From Methylococcales bacterium (GTDB lineage: Bacteria > Pseudomonadota > Gammaproteobacteria > Methylococcales > Methylomonadaceae), in contig JAQTPT010000001.1 of NCBI GenBank assembly GCA_028712795.1, positions 221,391 through 285,390 on the forward strand: DNA of 64,000 nucleotides, written 5' to 3'. The notes under the pieces are model-generated. The model made no database searches, was not told the DNA's origin, and was given only the letters and a program-made list of their open reading frames with translations. This document shows positions 8,593 through 17,931 of the stretch, one piece after another. Position numbers and translations under genes: made by a program. Position 1 is the stretch's first letter, and each line of letters starts with the position of its first letter.

Positions 8593-8864
8593 TTTGTGTT
8601 GGCTTGGCGGTGCTTCTATTTCCGGCCGATTGGTTTGTCTGTTTTTAAAAAATCGGGTATTAATAATAGTTTTATGGGCATCTCTAAAAATTCCATAGCC
8701 TACGGGGCAGGGAGTGTGGTGGTAAGTAACTGATCTTAATAACCTTGCACTGATATTCTCCCGGAGGAAGAAGGATTTTTCAAATTTTCGAAAACTCCCT
8801 TATGTAATTTCATCCACGTCTAATCCAGATAAAAGTACCACTCTGTAAATATACGACATTTGAT

Positions 8865-9605
8865 ATGACAGAACGAGATAGCGTATTCCAACAAACAGGC
8901 CGGGCGGAAGACTTTGTTTTTGACGAGCGTGTTGCCAACGTTTTTGATGATATGGTGTCAAGGAGCGTCCCGTTTTATAACGAAGTGCAGCGCATTCAGT
9001 CCGATCTTATTATGGATTTTTTACCTGATGAGGGCGGTGTGGTTTGCGACTTGGGATGCTCGACAGGAACAACCCTGGAATACCTTACAAAACATCAGAA
9101 ATGCCCGGAGAGCGCCCGTTTTGTGGGTTATGACAATGCAGAGCCGATGTTGGATAAGGCGCGTGACAAGTTGTCCGGGCCAATCGCCGACGGAAAAGTG
9201 ACATTGATTGCCGCCGATTTGAGCCACCTTCCCCAATTGCCTGACTGCAACGTTATTATCCTTAATTGGACGTTGCAATTTGTCCGTCCCATTGGCAGGG
9301 AACAGGTGTTGAAAACGGTTTATGAGGCGCTCAAACCTGGAGGAATAGTCCTGTTGTCAGAGAAAGTTCTGGTGAATGATCCGGTATTAAACCGCTTGTA
9401 TATAGACCATTACCTGCAATTTAAAATCTCTCAAAGCGGTTATACGGATATTGAAAATCAGCGTAAACGTGAAGCCCTGGAAAATATTTTGATCCCCTAT
9501 CGCCTGGATGAAAACTATGCGTTATTGGAGCGAGCCGGATTTGCCCGCATTGGCACCTATTTTCAGTGGTTTAATTTTGCTTGTCTTATTGCAGTCAAAA
9601 TTTAG
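8865..9605 (+). CDS. cmoA: Carboxy-S-adenosyl-L-methionine synthase CmoA
   Basis: 246 residues, the family length. CmoA converts SAM and prephenate to carboxy-SAM, used by CmoB for the cmo5U modification of tRNA wobble uridine. Seen are FDERVANVFDDMVSRSVPFY, the glycine motif VVCDLGCSTGTTLEYL, and ILNWTLQFV. The QFKISQSGYTDIENQRKREA block is typical of CmoA rather than of general methyltransferases. cmoB is not adjacent. The 270 bp upstream hold no gene. Confidence 0.95.
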   Translation: MTERDSVFQQTGRAEDFVFDERVANVFDDMVSRSVPFYNEVQRIQSDLIMDFLPDEGGVVCDLGCSTGTTLEYLTKHQKCPESARFVGYDNAEPMLDKARDKLSGPIADGKVTLIAADLSHLPQLPDCNVIILNWTLQFVRPIGREQVLKTVYEALKPGGIVLLSEKVLVNDPVLNRLYIDHYLQFKISQSGYTDIENQRKREALENILIPYRLDENYALLERAGFARIGTYFQWFNFACLIAVKI

Positions 9606-9635
9606 TTTAAGTTCAAAATCGGGAACACAGGCTGA

Positions 9636-10925
9636 CTAATCGGTTATTTCTGTCCATTGGCACTTTTCCTTGACTATTGGCGCAGTATTTCCTTCGCCGA
9701 TGCCTTTTGCGATCAAGGCCACAACCCGGTCGTCTTTAGCGTAACCCACATGCGCTTCCATGGGATTGGCCATTTTACCGAGGCCAAATGCATCAAAAAC
9801 CTTCGCTACGTTAATATCGACATTAGTCACATTAATACACAGTCTGGAATCAAGGTATTTTTCGCTAAAGTCATGAGGGATAGCATAACTCAGCAAGTCA
9901 TTCGGGTCGCTGAAGGCAACAATCGATGTTTCATCGAATAGCCGGGATCTGTATTTTGATCCTTTGGCATCACAATAATCGGCTTTCTGTGCGGTTGCTT
10001 CAGGCAGCTCTCTACCCAATTGCAGCATAGGCAGCTGATTGGACAGCATAAAAATCTGGACATGCTTTTTTTGCAACGCTTCTCTTGTTGCTTTATCTAT
10101 AGTACGCAAAGTCGTTTTTTTTTCAGGGCTTTCCAGCAAAGAAACGATACGCGTTATGCCGTCGATGGTTATACGGCTTCCCAAACTATGGGATATAAAA
10201 ACGAATTGGTCCTGATTTAAGTTGTCGCTAAGTCTATTCGTAAAATCACAACCATGGCGGCCCTCTTTGGGGATGTCATTCCAATTATCTTTGCCCATCC
10301 AGCAAAATGCTTGCGCAAATGACCTTAAGATAAGCTCTCTGCTTTTGCCAAGATAAATTATTGGATCCGGGCCGGTGTCATTACTGAATTTTTTTAGCAT
10401 ATCATTGACTTCTGCCCGCCGGTAAGAATATTCTCCGGAGTTATCAAACGCCAGTAATGCTTTTTGATCACGGGTTATTTCCGACCAGGTGAGCTCGTAA
10501 AACCATAATTCTTTGCTACTGTTTTCATTTTGCAGCCGGGTAACGCGCAAATTGCCCAGTTTTATTTCAGGATTGCTAAAGGACATCAACTGTATGTCTT
10601 TAAAAGAACTCGATTTAGCTGTTAATTTGAGTTCATTCGATAATTTTTCCAGAAATTCCGTGGAATAGCCGGGTAAACGATCACCCACGCCATGAACCAT
10701 TAATACCTTGGTTTTACTGTGTGGTTTTGCCAATCCGGGCGCGATGCCTGCGAAGGGTTTTCCTCGCACTTGGCAAACCCGCGTATCTTCGGCATCGGAC
10801 TTTTCCAGAACGGCTTCAGCCACGCCTTTTCCGAAACTGGCGCAACCGGACAAGACAATAGGCAGGCAGACAAGTAATAAGCAGTTTATTATGGGGCGGT
10901 TTATTATAGCCTTGATCATAATCAT
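9636..10925 (-). CDS. Alpha/beta-hydrolase-fold lipoprotein
   Basis: 429 residues. A lipoprotein signal ends in VLSGC (lipobox, about residue 28). The mature part has KVLMVHGVGD (oxyanion-hole region) and FVFISHSLGSR, where the nucleophile-elbow serine sits in S-x-S-x-G rather than G-x-S-x-G. FSDPNDLLSY could supply the acid and the late MEAHVGYAKDD the histidine. This suggests a membrane-anchored esterase or lipase of unknown substrate. It is the last gene of a leftward set with the DUF4105 protein (51-bp gap) and a small lipoprotein. Confidence 0.7.
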   Translation of the reverse strand: MIMIKAIINRPIINCLLLVCLPIVLSGCASFGKGVAEAVLEKSDAEDTRVCQVRGKPFAGIAPGLAKPHSKTKVLMVHGVGDRLPGYSTEFLEKLSNELKLTAKSSSFKDIQLMSFSNPEIKLGNLRVTRLQNENSSKELWFYELTWSEITRDQKALLAFDNSGEYSYRRAEVNDMLKKFSNDTGPDPIIYLGKSRELILRSFAQAFCWMGKDNWNDIPKEGRHGCDFTNRLSDNLNQDQFVFISHSLGSRITIDGITRIVSLLESPEKKTTLRTIDKATREALQKKHVQIFMLSNQLPMLQLGRELPEATAQKADYCDAKGSKYRSRLFDETSIVAFSDPNDLLSYAIPHDFSEKYLDSRLCINVTNVDINVAKVFDAFGLGKMANPMEAHVGYAKDDRVVALIAKGIGEGNTAPIVKEKCQWTEITD

Positions 10926-10976
10926 TCAAATCGTTGAGAAAAATTCTTCAGGGGATCAATCAAATACGATGACAAA

Positions 10977-12959
10977 TCAATTGTTCGACTTTTCATCATT
11001 CACAAATTGATTGTAAGATAAATACTTGTAACTGCCTTTGCGCATATTGAAAAAAACCAATTCGGGCAGGCTCATTAGAATCCCCGTTGCACCTGATTTA
11101 AGATTTCTCCCTGCATCAAACGGCCAGCTTAAAAAACCAAACAGGCTTTGGCCAATACCCGCGGCAGTATTGAATGCCCCAAAAATTGGCCTCAATACCA
11201 GGTTATCATCGGTAAAAAATACAAAAAAAGCATCATCCGGATTATAGTCGTACAAAGTGCTCGTAAAGGTGTTTGATTCGCGCAGCGCGCTCATCATGCC
11301 TTCGCTTCGGGTAGATAGTTTTTCTAGCTGTTGGCTGCGGTAGGAATTTAACAGCTCGCTTTTCGTCACGTTATAATGGCTTTGGACTGACTGAGACGAC
11401 ACAAAGGGGATAAAATTATAAGAGGCGGAAATAGCGCCCCCCAAGCGTTCCGTGGATTCTTCCCTTAACAGCTCTTCCTGTTTCGACGGATCGATGCCCG
11501 CTTTACGCTGTTGCAACAAACTCTGATCAATTGTCCTGAATAGTTCGGTGACACAATTACGGGTAATCAGATTATAACGGTAACGTTCCGTCAATTCCTT
11601 AAGCAATTTGCCTTCATAGTCGTCCAGCTCGCTTAATGCCCTTTTTATTTGTTGCTGCGTTAATTGGGGAGCAGTCCAATCCGGTAAACTAATACTTTTT
11701 GTTGGCAAGGCTTTTTCACCGATGTACCGGATAGCCTTATTCTGTTTGCCTTTAAGCAATTCAAAATATCGGTTAGCCGACATTTCCAGTTTGCTATAGT
11801 TGGCTTCGGGAGAGCCTTCAGGGTTCAGCACTGCTTTTCGAGATTGTATATAATTGGCCAGGCTATCTTTAATTTGAACGTGCATTTGCTCTCCATGACG
11901 GGCAAATTGATCAGCACTGACCCATTCACTGTCTTGGGCAAAATCGTCAATAAATACCCATTGCCCCTCCTGTAGTGAAAGGTCAATTGCAATAAATCTG
12001 GCCATATTAACTAAAACCGCATATCCCCAATCGGGCCGCCCGGAATTGACCGACTTCAAGAAGCTCAAGGCCAGTTGATCCCTTAATCTCACCAATACTT
12101 TTTTTTCTTCTGGAGACACTGACTCTCTGGTTATAAAGAAAGCGTCAGTACGCAACGGTTTTCCTTCCATAAGAACTTTAATGGCGGCTAACCCAGTTAA
12201 ATAATCCGTATAACTATCCGCAAAAGAATTGATTGCAGGAGGAAAGTTATCCGTAGATAAAATTGTTTTAGATTCAGGCCAACGGCCAGGCATTAATACC
12301 TTGATTTGGGCGGTGATTTCTTCACGACGATTCGAAAGGTAATCTTGTCCATAAGCTTGCCCGATTTTCTTGCGCAGCATTTCAATTGCATTTGACGACT
12401 GAGATTGCACGCCACTTACTTTCCTTGTGCGCCAATCGTTTTTTTGATTATCCAATTCCTGGCCGGCATAAAAAAGTCCGACGCCATTTAGCTGTAAAAC
12501 AGCAGAAAAACCGGCATCCAGAAAATCATCATCGGGGTTTTGTTGGTATAACAAATGGCGTAAAAGAAGACGATCTTTGTGTAAACTGTTCAGCTGTTTA
12601 AGCTGTTGATCTTGAGCCAGAAATTGCAACTTGAAATATTCTTTTAGCCCAGTAAAGGTTTCTTCGGTCACATCAATTTGACTCAAATGAATGCGACGGT
12701 TCTGCAAGAAACGATACAGAAAATGAAACTCCTGTTTATCTTGTCTCAGCAGGCGAATTAAGCCTGAATCATGATGCTGATAATGATAAATTTCATCGCC
12801 GAATTGGATGGCGCTGTGGCCTCCGCTGGAATTGCCCTCACTTGATTCTATATAGAGATAGCCAAAGGATGCGGCAGAGGACAAAGCTGAATATAGAAAT
12901 AAGCCTATAAGAGCCGCCTTAACGAAAAAAGGCTTCAAGCTAAAGTGCATGGTGTTCAT
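10977..12959 (-). CDS. DUF4105 exported protein (permuted papain-like fold)
   Basis: 660 residues with a signal peptide (LIGLFLYSALSSAAS). The N-terminal GGHSAIQFGDEIYHYQHHDS holds a histidine in the position expected for a circularly permuted papain-like enzyme, and YNLITRNCVTELFRTI (near residue 480) holds the candidate catalytic cysteine. This His-first, Cys-later order is what DUF4105 members show. The C-terminal 60 residues contain two hydrophobic stretches (AAGIGQSLFGFLSWPF and ILMSLPELVFF). It likely acts in the periplasm or outer envelope as a peptidase, amidase or acyl-transferase; the substrate is unknown. Confidence 0.7.
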   Translation of the reverse strand: MNTMHFSLKPFFVKAALIGLFLYSALSSAASFGYLYIESSEGNSSGGHSAIQFGDEIYHYQHHDSGLIRLLRQDKQEFHFLYRFLQNRRIHLSQIDVTEETFTGLKEYFKLQFLAQDQQLKQLNSLHKDRLLLRHLLYQQNPDDDFLDAGFSAVLQLNGVGLFYAGQELDNQKNDWRTRKVSGVQSQSSNAIEMLRKKIGQAYGQDYLSNRREEITAQIKVLMPGRWPESKTILSTDNFPPAINSFADSYTDYLTGLAAIKVLMEGKPLRTDAFFITRESVSPEEKKVLVRLRDQLALSFLKSVNSGRPDWGYAVLVNMARFIAIDLSLQEGQWVFIDDFAQDSEWVSADQFARHGEQMHVQIKDSLANYIQSRKAVLNPEGSPEANYSKLEMSANRYFELLKGKQNKAIRYIGEKALPTKSISLPDWTAPQLTQQQIKRALSELDDYEGKLLKELTERYRYNLITRNCVTELFRTIDQSLLQQRKAGIDPSKQEELLREESTERLGGAISASYNFIPFVSSQSVQSHYNVTKSELLNSYRSQQLEKLSTRSEGMMSALRESNTFTSTLYDYNPDDAFFVFFTDDNLVLRPIFGAFNTAAGIGQSLFGFLSWPFDAGRNLKSGATGILMSLPELVFFNMRKGSYKYLSYNQFVNDEKSNN

Positions 12960-13007
12960 GCAAAATGTTGAAGCCTTTTAAATTCAATGGATTAACCGGA
13001 CGAATTA

Positions 13008-13451
13008 CTACTCTTCGGCCTCATAACCACTTTGAATGTCGTCCATTTTTTTGGAATCGCCCCCGGCAAAATTCTTTTTGTAAGTTTCATAAGCGACGCC
13101 TTCAATATTAGCCTTCTTCAAACCTTTCCCGATGCCCCTATAGGTCAATGAATCCTGATCCCAGTTGGTGACGCCTTCTTTTGCGGCAATTTCGCTTATG
13201 CCTTTGAGGAAAGTATCATAACCCGCGCCAGGCTGCGAGGATTTAACATAAGCCATCGTATAGTCAGCGACTTCATTTTGGTATTTTTTGCTCTTTCCGG
13301 AAATTGAAGACGGGCTACTGACAATGGAACTTGTCGAGTCTGAAATGCTTTTTGAGCTATATGAAAACGAACAGCCGTTGATGCTTATCGATAGCCCTAG
13401 GAGAACACAATAGTACAGTGACTTTTTTAAAAAACCTGAACATAAACGCAT
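13008..13451 (-). CDS. Small lipoprotein of unknown function
   Basis: 147 residues. The signal peptide ends in SINGCS (lipobox), followed by a serine-rich linker (roughly 25 of the next 30 residues polar) and a soluble domain with KYQNEVADYTMAYVKSS and NWDQDSLTYRGIGKGLKKA. It is the first gene of the leftward set with the DUF4105 and hydrolase genes, 49 bp upstream of the former. I do not know a function. The three products would all reach the periplasm or outer membrane, suggesting a shared envelope role. Confidence 0.6.
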   Translation of the reverse strand: MRLCSGFLKKSLYYCVLLGLSISINGCSFSYSSKSISDSTSSIVSSPSSISGKSKKYQNEVADYTMAYVKSSQPGAGYDTFLKGISEIAAKEGVTNWDQDSLTYRGIGKGLKKANIEGVAYETYKKNFAGGDSKKMDDIQSGYEAEE

Positions 13452-13566
13452 AATTTTTTCCTATAGGATTGAAAGAACGCAAAAGGGATACCCAAAGTGA
13501 CTAAATTTACCCGCGCCATTTTAACTAAAAGAGTTTTTCCTGCACACACAATAATTGGCTAATAAC

Positions 13567-14049
13567 CTATTCCGCCTGAGCGGCGCCTGTATCTTCCCCG
13601 GCAGTCCAAATCCGATAATGAACTTCAAAACCGGCTGGAACATACACAACAACGGGCAGTTTACTATTGTAGCGTAATAATCCTTCATTTGACCGTACCT
13701 GGACAAATGTCTCTAGCTGTTGCTTATCAGGCGGGCAGGCCATCAGTGTTGACACTGGCTCCGACACTGATTTGAGGATAAAGTAAGGAAACCCCCAGCC
13801 TTTTGCAATTTCTTCAACCAACTGCCCGCCAAACCAATGCCGGTTACAGTCCACTTTAAGCGTTTTTCCAATAATTAATTCCAGTTTGTTGTTATCTTCA
13901 TTGGTCAGCGGTTGAAGATGGATAACCATCCTTTTATAATCTTTCTCCGCTGGCGGATAAGGTTTCATTTCGGAAGAAGCGGCTAAAACGGAAGCGCTGA
14001 ACAGCAAAAAGCCGCTGATCACTAGAAATTTGGTATATCGTTGCATCAA
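13567..14049 (-). CDS. eco: Ecotin, periplasmic serine-protease inhibitor
   Basis: 160 residues with a signal peptide cleaved near residue 24. Ecotin dimers inhibit trypsin-fold proteases and protect against host or predator proteases. The family scaffold is clear: YPPAEKDYKRMVIHLQPL, LELIIGKTLKVDCNRHWFGG, PVSTLMACPPDK and LLRYNSKLPVVVYVP. Alignment with the E. coli protein places Leu102 at the P1 site (Met84 there) and Cys68-Cys105 as the loop disulfide. A Leu P1 would favour chymotrypsin- or elastase-like targets. ATG codons at 14049 and 14046 are both possible. Confidence 0.93.
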   Translation of the reverse strand: MMQRYTKFLVISGFLLFSASVLAASSEMKPYPPAEKDYKRMVIHLQPLTNEDNNKLELIIGKTLKVDCNRHWFGGQLVEEIAKGWGFPYFILKSVSEPVSTLMACPPDKQQLETFVQVRSNEGLLRYNSKLPVVVYVPAGFEVHYRIWTAGEDTGAAQAE

Positions 14050-14318
14050 ACAAATCCTCTTTCAGCGTTGAATAATTGACTTTAGATAATCCGGTGCGAA
14101 CGCACAGATTTATACTGTTTAAACTATGACCTAAATCAGGAATGACATCAATAGCAAGGTTCTTTTCACCCGGCAAATGATAGCCATAATTTCCTGGCTT
14201 TTAGCTCCGTCATTCCGCACCCCTTTTTCCTGTGACCCCAATTAAAAAAGTAAAGTAAAATAACCCGCTTTACAAAGCCTCACTTCGTGAATCTCAAACA
14301 GACATCAAAAAGGTATGC

Positions 14319-15425
14319 ATGAAAAACTATAAAATCGCAGTGTTAGCCGGTGACGGCATCGGCCCGGAAATTACCCAGGAAGCCATCAAAGTGCTTAAAT
14401 TGATTGAAGAACGCAATGATGTCTCGTTTGAACTGATGCCCGCCGCTTTCGGAGCCTGCGCCTACTTTGAGTTTGGCGATGCCTTCCCGCAGTCGACCAT
14501 TGATATTTGCGATCAGGCTGACGCCATTCTTAAAGGCACGATTGGCTTGAGTCATGAAGAATCCAAGAAAATCCCTATTGATAAACAGCCGGAACGCGGC
14601 GCGTTGCTGCCGCTACGTCGCCGTTACAATACTTACGCCAACTTCCGGCCTGTTTTTCTGCCCAAAGCGCTAGGCCATTTTTCACCCTTAAAAGCTGAAA
14701 TCATCGGTGAAGGCATTGATATTATTATGGTGCGCGAATTGGTGGGCGGCCTTTATTTTGGTCACAAGGAAATGGGGGTTAACGAGCAGGGTATGCGCTA
14801 TGTCAAAGAAACGCTGGAATATGATGAGTCTCAAATCTGCCGTATTTTGCACCAGGCGTTCAAGCTAGCCAGCAAGCGTAAAAAAATATTGCATAACATC
14901 CACAAAAGTAATGTCCTAAAATCCAGCGTGCTTTGGAATGAAATACTGGACGAAGTCGCTGCCGGCTATCCGGACGTCGAAGTTATCCACCAATTGGTTG
15001 ATTCAGCCGCGACCAACCTTTGCCTCAAGCCGACCCAATTTGATGTGATGGTCATGGAAAACATGTTTGGCGACATTCTCAGCGACCAGGGCGGCGGTAT
15101 TTTGGGTTCTTTGGGACTGATGCCTTCTGCTTGTTTGGGTGATGACAAAGCCTACTATGAACCTTCTCATGGCTCTGCGCCTGACATCGCCGGAAAAAAT
15201 ATTGCCAACCCTTACTCCATGATCGGCTCGGTTGCCATGATGCTGGAAAACAGTTTTGATATGGCCGAAGAGGCAAAGAATGTGTGGGCTGCAATGCAGG
15301 GCGTTTTCGCTGATGGCTACTCAACCGCCGATCTTTCCAAGCCCGGCAGTGGCGTCATCATGATTAGCACGGTTGAATTTGGCGACAAGGTAGTTGAAAA
15401 ACTCAGGCAGATGCCTAAAGTCTAG
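14319..15425 (+). CDS. Isocitrate/isopropylmalate dehydrogenase family protein (LeuB-like)
   Basis: 368 residues of the beta-decarboxylating dehydrogenase family. Seen are [30 protein letters not shown] (substrate arginines), [41 protein letters not shown] (metal-binding aspartates) and [18 protein letters not shown]. Length and the LLPLRRRY block fit 3-isopropylmalate dehydrogenase, but no leuCD neighbours are present, so related activities (homoisocitrate, tartrate or methylmalate dehydrogenase) remain possible. It is monocistronic, with a good terminator at 15453. Confidence 0.85.
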   Translation: MKNYKIAVLAGDGIGPEITQEAIKVLKLIEERNDVSFELMPAAFGACAYFEFGDAFPQSTIDICDQADAILKGTIGLSHEESKKIPIDKQPERGALLPLRRRYNTYANFRPVFLPKALGHFSPLKAEIIGEGIDIIMVRELVGGLYFGHKEMGVNEQGMRYVKETLEYDESQICRILHQAFKLASKRKKILHNIHKSNVLKSSVLWNEILDEVAAGYPDVEVIHQLVDSAATNLCLKPTQFDVMVMENMFGDILSDQGGGILGSLGLMPSACLGDDKAYYEPSHGSAPDIAGKNIANPYSMIGSVAMMLENSFDMAEEAKNVWAAMQGVFADGYSTADLSKPGSGVIMISTVEFGDKVVEKLRQMPKV

Positions 15426-15452
15426 CCAGCAAATCAGTAAAGTTGAATGATC

Positions 15453-15483
15453 AAGGGCGAAGATTAAACTTCGCCCTTTTTTA
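15453..15483 (+). terminator. Rho-independent terminator after the LeuB-like gene
   Basis: A 10-bp perfect stem (AAGGGCGAAG / CTTCGCCCTT) with an ATTAAA loop runs into TTTT and further T-rich sequence. Confidence 0.85.
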
Positions 15484-15548
15484 TTTGCATGCTTTTCAAT
15501 TGCCGCCTTATAATTAATCCGTTATTACGGTCAAATTTAGAGGCAATC

Positions 15549-15914
15549 ATGTCAAACGTAAATTTTTTACAGCAGGTTATCACCGCTGATGGCTTTGTGA
15601 CGGCGAGTGTTCTAGCCAAGGTTTTACATATTACCCAGACTGACCTCGCCGAAGTCACAGGGTTATCGATTGACTCCGTTTCTAAAAGCGCAAGACTTAA
15701 AAGTAGAGCGACACAAGCCAGATTGAAGGATACGGTGGAAATCATAAACCGCGTAGCTCAGTGGTCCGGTGGTGAAGGACGCGCTTTTGCGTGGTTCCGC
15801 TCTCAGCCGCTGCCTTCATTTGGCGATAAAACGGCTGAGGATTTGGTAAAAGAAGGGCGTGCGGATGCGGTTAAAGCCTATCTCTCCCGAATCGCTGATG
15901 GCGGCTACGCTTGA
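15549..15914 (+). CDS. Xre/MbcA/ParS-type antitoxin
   Basis: 121 residues. The N-terminal half is a helix-turn-helix of the Xre type (FVTASVLAKVLHITQTDLAE), and the C-terminal half is the DUF2384 antitoxin-toxin-binding domain (AVAQWSGGEGRAFAWFRSQP is close to the family block WFxxPxPxFGGxTPxDLV, here SFGDKTAEDLVKEGRADAV). Such antitoxins neutralise RES-domain toxins and repress their own operon. The frame opens at 15489; the ATG at 15549 was chosen for the family length, although AGAGGC upstream is only a fair ribosome site. It overlaps the RES gene by 4 bp. Confidence 0.88.
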   Translation: MSNVNFLQQVITADGFVTASVLAKVLHITQTDLAEVTGLSIDSVSKSARLKSRATQARLKDTVEIINRVAQWSGGEGRAFAWFRSQPLPSFGDKTAEDLVKEGRADAVKAYLSRIADGGYA

Positions 15915-16465
15915 AAGTACCCGTCTGCCGCTACACCGGCATTGTCTATCGGGCGCATCATCCTATGTGGGCTTATTCGCCACTGTCCGGAGCAGGAGCC
16001 AAAATGCACGGTGGCCGTTTCAATCGACCTGGAAATGATACGCTCTACACCTCATTAGATCCGACTACCGCATGGATGGAAGCACAACAGGGCTTTCCGT
16101 TCAAACCTCAACCGATGACGCTGGTCGCTTACCAGGTGGACTGCGCCGATGTCGCCGATCTTAACAGTTCCGAGGTGCAACTTATCATAGGATGCTCACC
16201 CGTCGAGCTTGGCTGTGCATGGGAAGACATGGCTGATCAAAATCGGGAGCCGCCTACCTGGTTGCTGGCGGATCGCTTACAGGCCAACGGCGTAGCCGGA
16301 ATGCTGGTGCGCAGCTTCGCGCCCGGCTGTTCGGAAAATAACTGCAATCTTGTGTTGTGGCACTGGTCAGAAACCGCCCCTCATTCGGTGCAGGTTATTG
16401 ACGACTTGAGCCGTCTCCCAAAAAACCGTGATTCGTGGAGTGATGCTCGTCTGGGGCGGACTTAA
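15911..16465 (+). CDS. RES-domain toxin
   Basis: 184 residues. RES toxins deplete NAD+ by phosphorolysis or hydrolysis. The domain residues are visible: VYRAHHPMWAYSP (Arg), GGRFNRPGNDTLYTSLDPTT (Arg and Tyr), AWMEAQQGF (Glu), and MLVRSFAPGC with the late serine of the R-E-S set. The start is a TTG overlapping the antitoxin stop (TTGA), the usual coupled arrangement. This forms a complete type II toxin-antitoxin pair with the gene upstream. Confidence 0.88.
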   Translation: MKVPVCRYTGIVYRAHHPMWAYSPLSGAGAKMHGGRFNRPGNDTLYTSLDPTTAWMEAQQGFPFKPQPMTLVAYQVDCADVADLNSSEVQLIIGCSPVELGCAWEDMADQNREPPTWLLADRLQANGVAGMLVRSFAPGCSENNCNLVLWHWSETAPHSVQVIDDLSRLPKNRDSWSDARLGRT

Positions 16466-16686
16466 CAGTGTGTAAATGGGGTAAAATGGTGGGTGTCCGG
16501 GATTCTAAAAAACATAGATTATCTGCAATTTGTTACACACCATCTGGTCAGCTTTTTATGGATTCACTTCAAATTTGTTGTGTGGAAGCATCTATTTGGC
16601 AGGGTTTCTACACACTTACTTGGTCAGTGGACAGTGCAAACATAGTCTCTCAAAATAAGTTAACAAAATTTATTTTGCTATCTTAA

Positions 16687-16732
16687 TTGACAATAATTTT
16701 ATTGCTATATATTATGGCAATAAATTTATTGC
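16687..16732 (+). promoter_or_regulatory. Sigma70-type promoter with overlapping palindromic operator
   Basis: TTGACA (16687-16692), a 17-bp spacer and TATTAT (16710-16715) form a near-consensus promoter. A 16-bp perfect palindrome GCAATAAATTTATTGC lies at 16717-16732 over the start-point region, and an imperfect copy CAATAATTTTATTG fills the spacer at 16691-16704. The two boxes are 26 bp apart, suggesting tandem repressor binding. The ATPase gene starts 17 bp further on, preceded by GAGGTG. Confidence 0.75.
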
Positions 16733-16749
16733 TATATTGAGGTGTAATC

Positions 16750-17931
16750 ATGACAGGTCAGGTTATTTTTGGAGATAAATATTTTCCCCGGCCAAAAGAT
16801 GAGGAAAGAGTTTGGCGGCGATTGAAGAGGGGTGGACACTTGCTGCTGCTCGCGCCTCGACGTGTTGGAAAAACCTCGCTTTTAAGATATTTGGAAAACA
16901 ATCCGCAGGAAGGTTATGTGTTCTTGTATGCCATGGTTCAGTCGTGCAATACCGAGCATGAATTTTATAAAGAAATACTCGAAAAACTATATGGCTCTGA
17001 GTTTACCAATAGACTTGACAAGCTAAGTCACAAAAGCAAGGAATTGATCACTTCAATTCTTGCTAATATCAAAGGCATTGAATTCGGTGATGCCGGTATA
17101 TCCTTCCAGAATAGCGGGTACAAGCTGACAGCCTCGGATCTGGAAAAAGTCATTAACGGTTTGGAATTAAATCAAAAGTTAATATTAGTTCTGGATGAAT
17201 ACCCTGATGTTCTGGAGAAAATCAACAATAGCCAGGGTAAACAAGCCGCAATTGATTTTTTAGCAAACACCAGAAGCCTTTGCCAAAATACCGAACTTAA
17301 CCAAAAGGTACAGTTTATTTTTACCGGCTCGATAGGTCTGGATACTCTGGCGAATCGTCTTGGCTCCTCCGGCCTGATTAATGACAGAGATAAGGTTGCC
17401 ATAGACCCGCTCACAGAGGCCAGCGCGTTAGCATTTATCGCCTTTCTGGCAAATAACAACGAAAGCAAGCTCTCACTTGATAAACCAATCGCCATCTATT
17501 TGTTGCAAAAAATTGAATGGTTAATGCCGTATTACATTGAAGCTTTATGGCTAAGGCTTGAAGATTTATGTTGCGATGAGGATATAGAAAACCCAACCGA
17601 GACAGATGTTGACAGAGCCTTTGAATTACTTTTTGATAGAAACTACAGAACTACTTTCAACCACTGGGCAGAGCGCCTCAACCGCTTTGAAAAAGATGAA
17701 GCCAAACTCGCCAAAATCATTTTGGATAAGCTCACCGAAACGGGCGAACTGAGTCTAAATGAAATTTACAATATTTTTCAGGACGAAAATTATCAACACC
17801 TGAACGGCAACTACATTCTGGATTGCCTTGAGCATGACGGCTACCTTTTTGAACACCAGGAAAAATCGTTTAAATTCACCTCGCCGATTTTAAAAGAATG
17901 GTGGAGACGTTATGCCGACAGAACACTTTAA
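16750..17931 (+). CDS. AAA/STAND-type ATPase with C-terminal winged helix
   Basis: 393 residues of the archaeal-ATPase-like P-loop group. Walker A is LLAPRRVGKTSLLRYL at about residues 34-49, Walker B is KLILVLDEYPDVLEK (about 143-157), and an IFTGSIGLDTL sensor-type strand follows. The C-terminal 90 residues form a winged-helix-like region (LDKLTETGELSLNEIYNIFQ ... ILDCLEHDGYLFEH). Members of this group occur in genomic islands and are often linked to defence or mobile elements, but none is well characterised. Its last 20 bp overlap the second ATPase gene, implying coupled synthesis. Confidence 0.8.
   Translation: MTGQVIFGDKYFPRPKDEERVWRRLKRGGHLLLLAPRRVGKTSLLRYLENNPQEGYVFLYAMVQSCNTEHEFYKEILEKLYGSEFTNRLDKLSHKSKELITSILANIKGIEFGDAGISFQNSGYKLTASDLEKVINGLELNQKLILVLDEYPDVLEKINNSQGKQAAIDFLANTRSLCQNTELNQKVQFIFTGSIGLDTLANRLGSSGLINDRDKVAIDPLTEASALAFIAFLANNNESKLSLDKPIAIYLLQKIEWLMPYYIEALWLRLEDLCCDEDIENPTETDVDRAFELLFDRNYRTTFNHWAERLNRFEKDEAKLAKIILDKLTETGELSLNEIYNIFQDENYQHLNGNYILDCLEHDGYLFEHQEKSFKFTSPILKEWWRRYADRTL

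Noticed and set aside
16468..16686. 72-codon open frame between the RES gene and the ATPase promoter
   Set aside because: Lacks a ribosome site and protein-like composition; it ends where the promoter begins.
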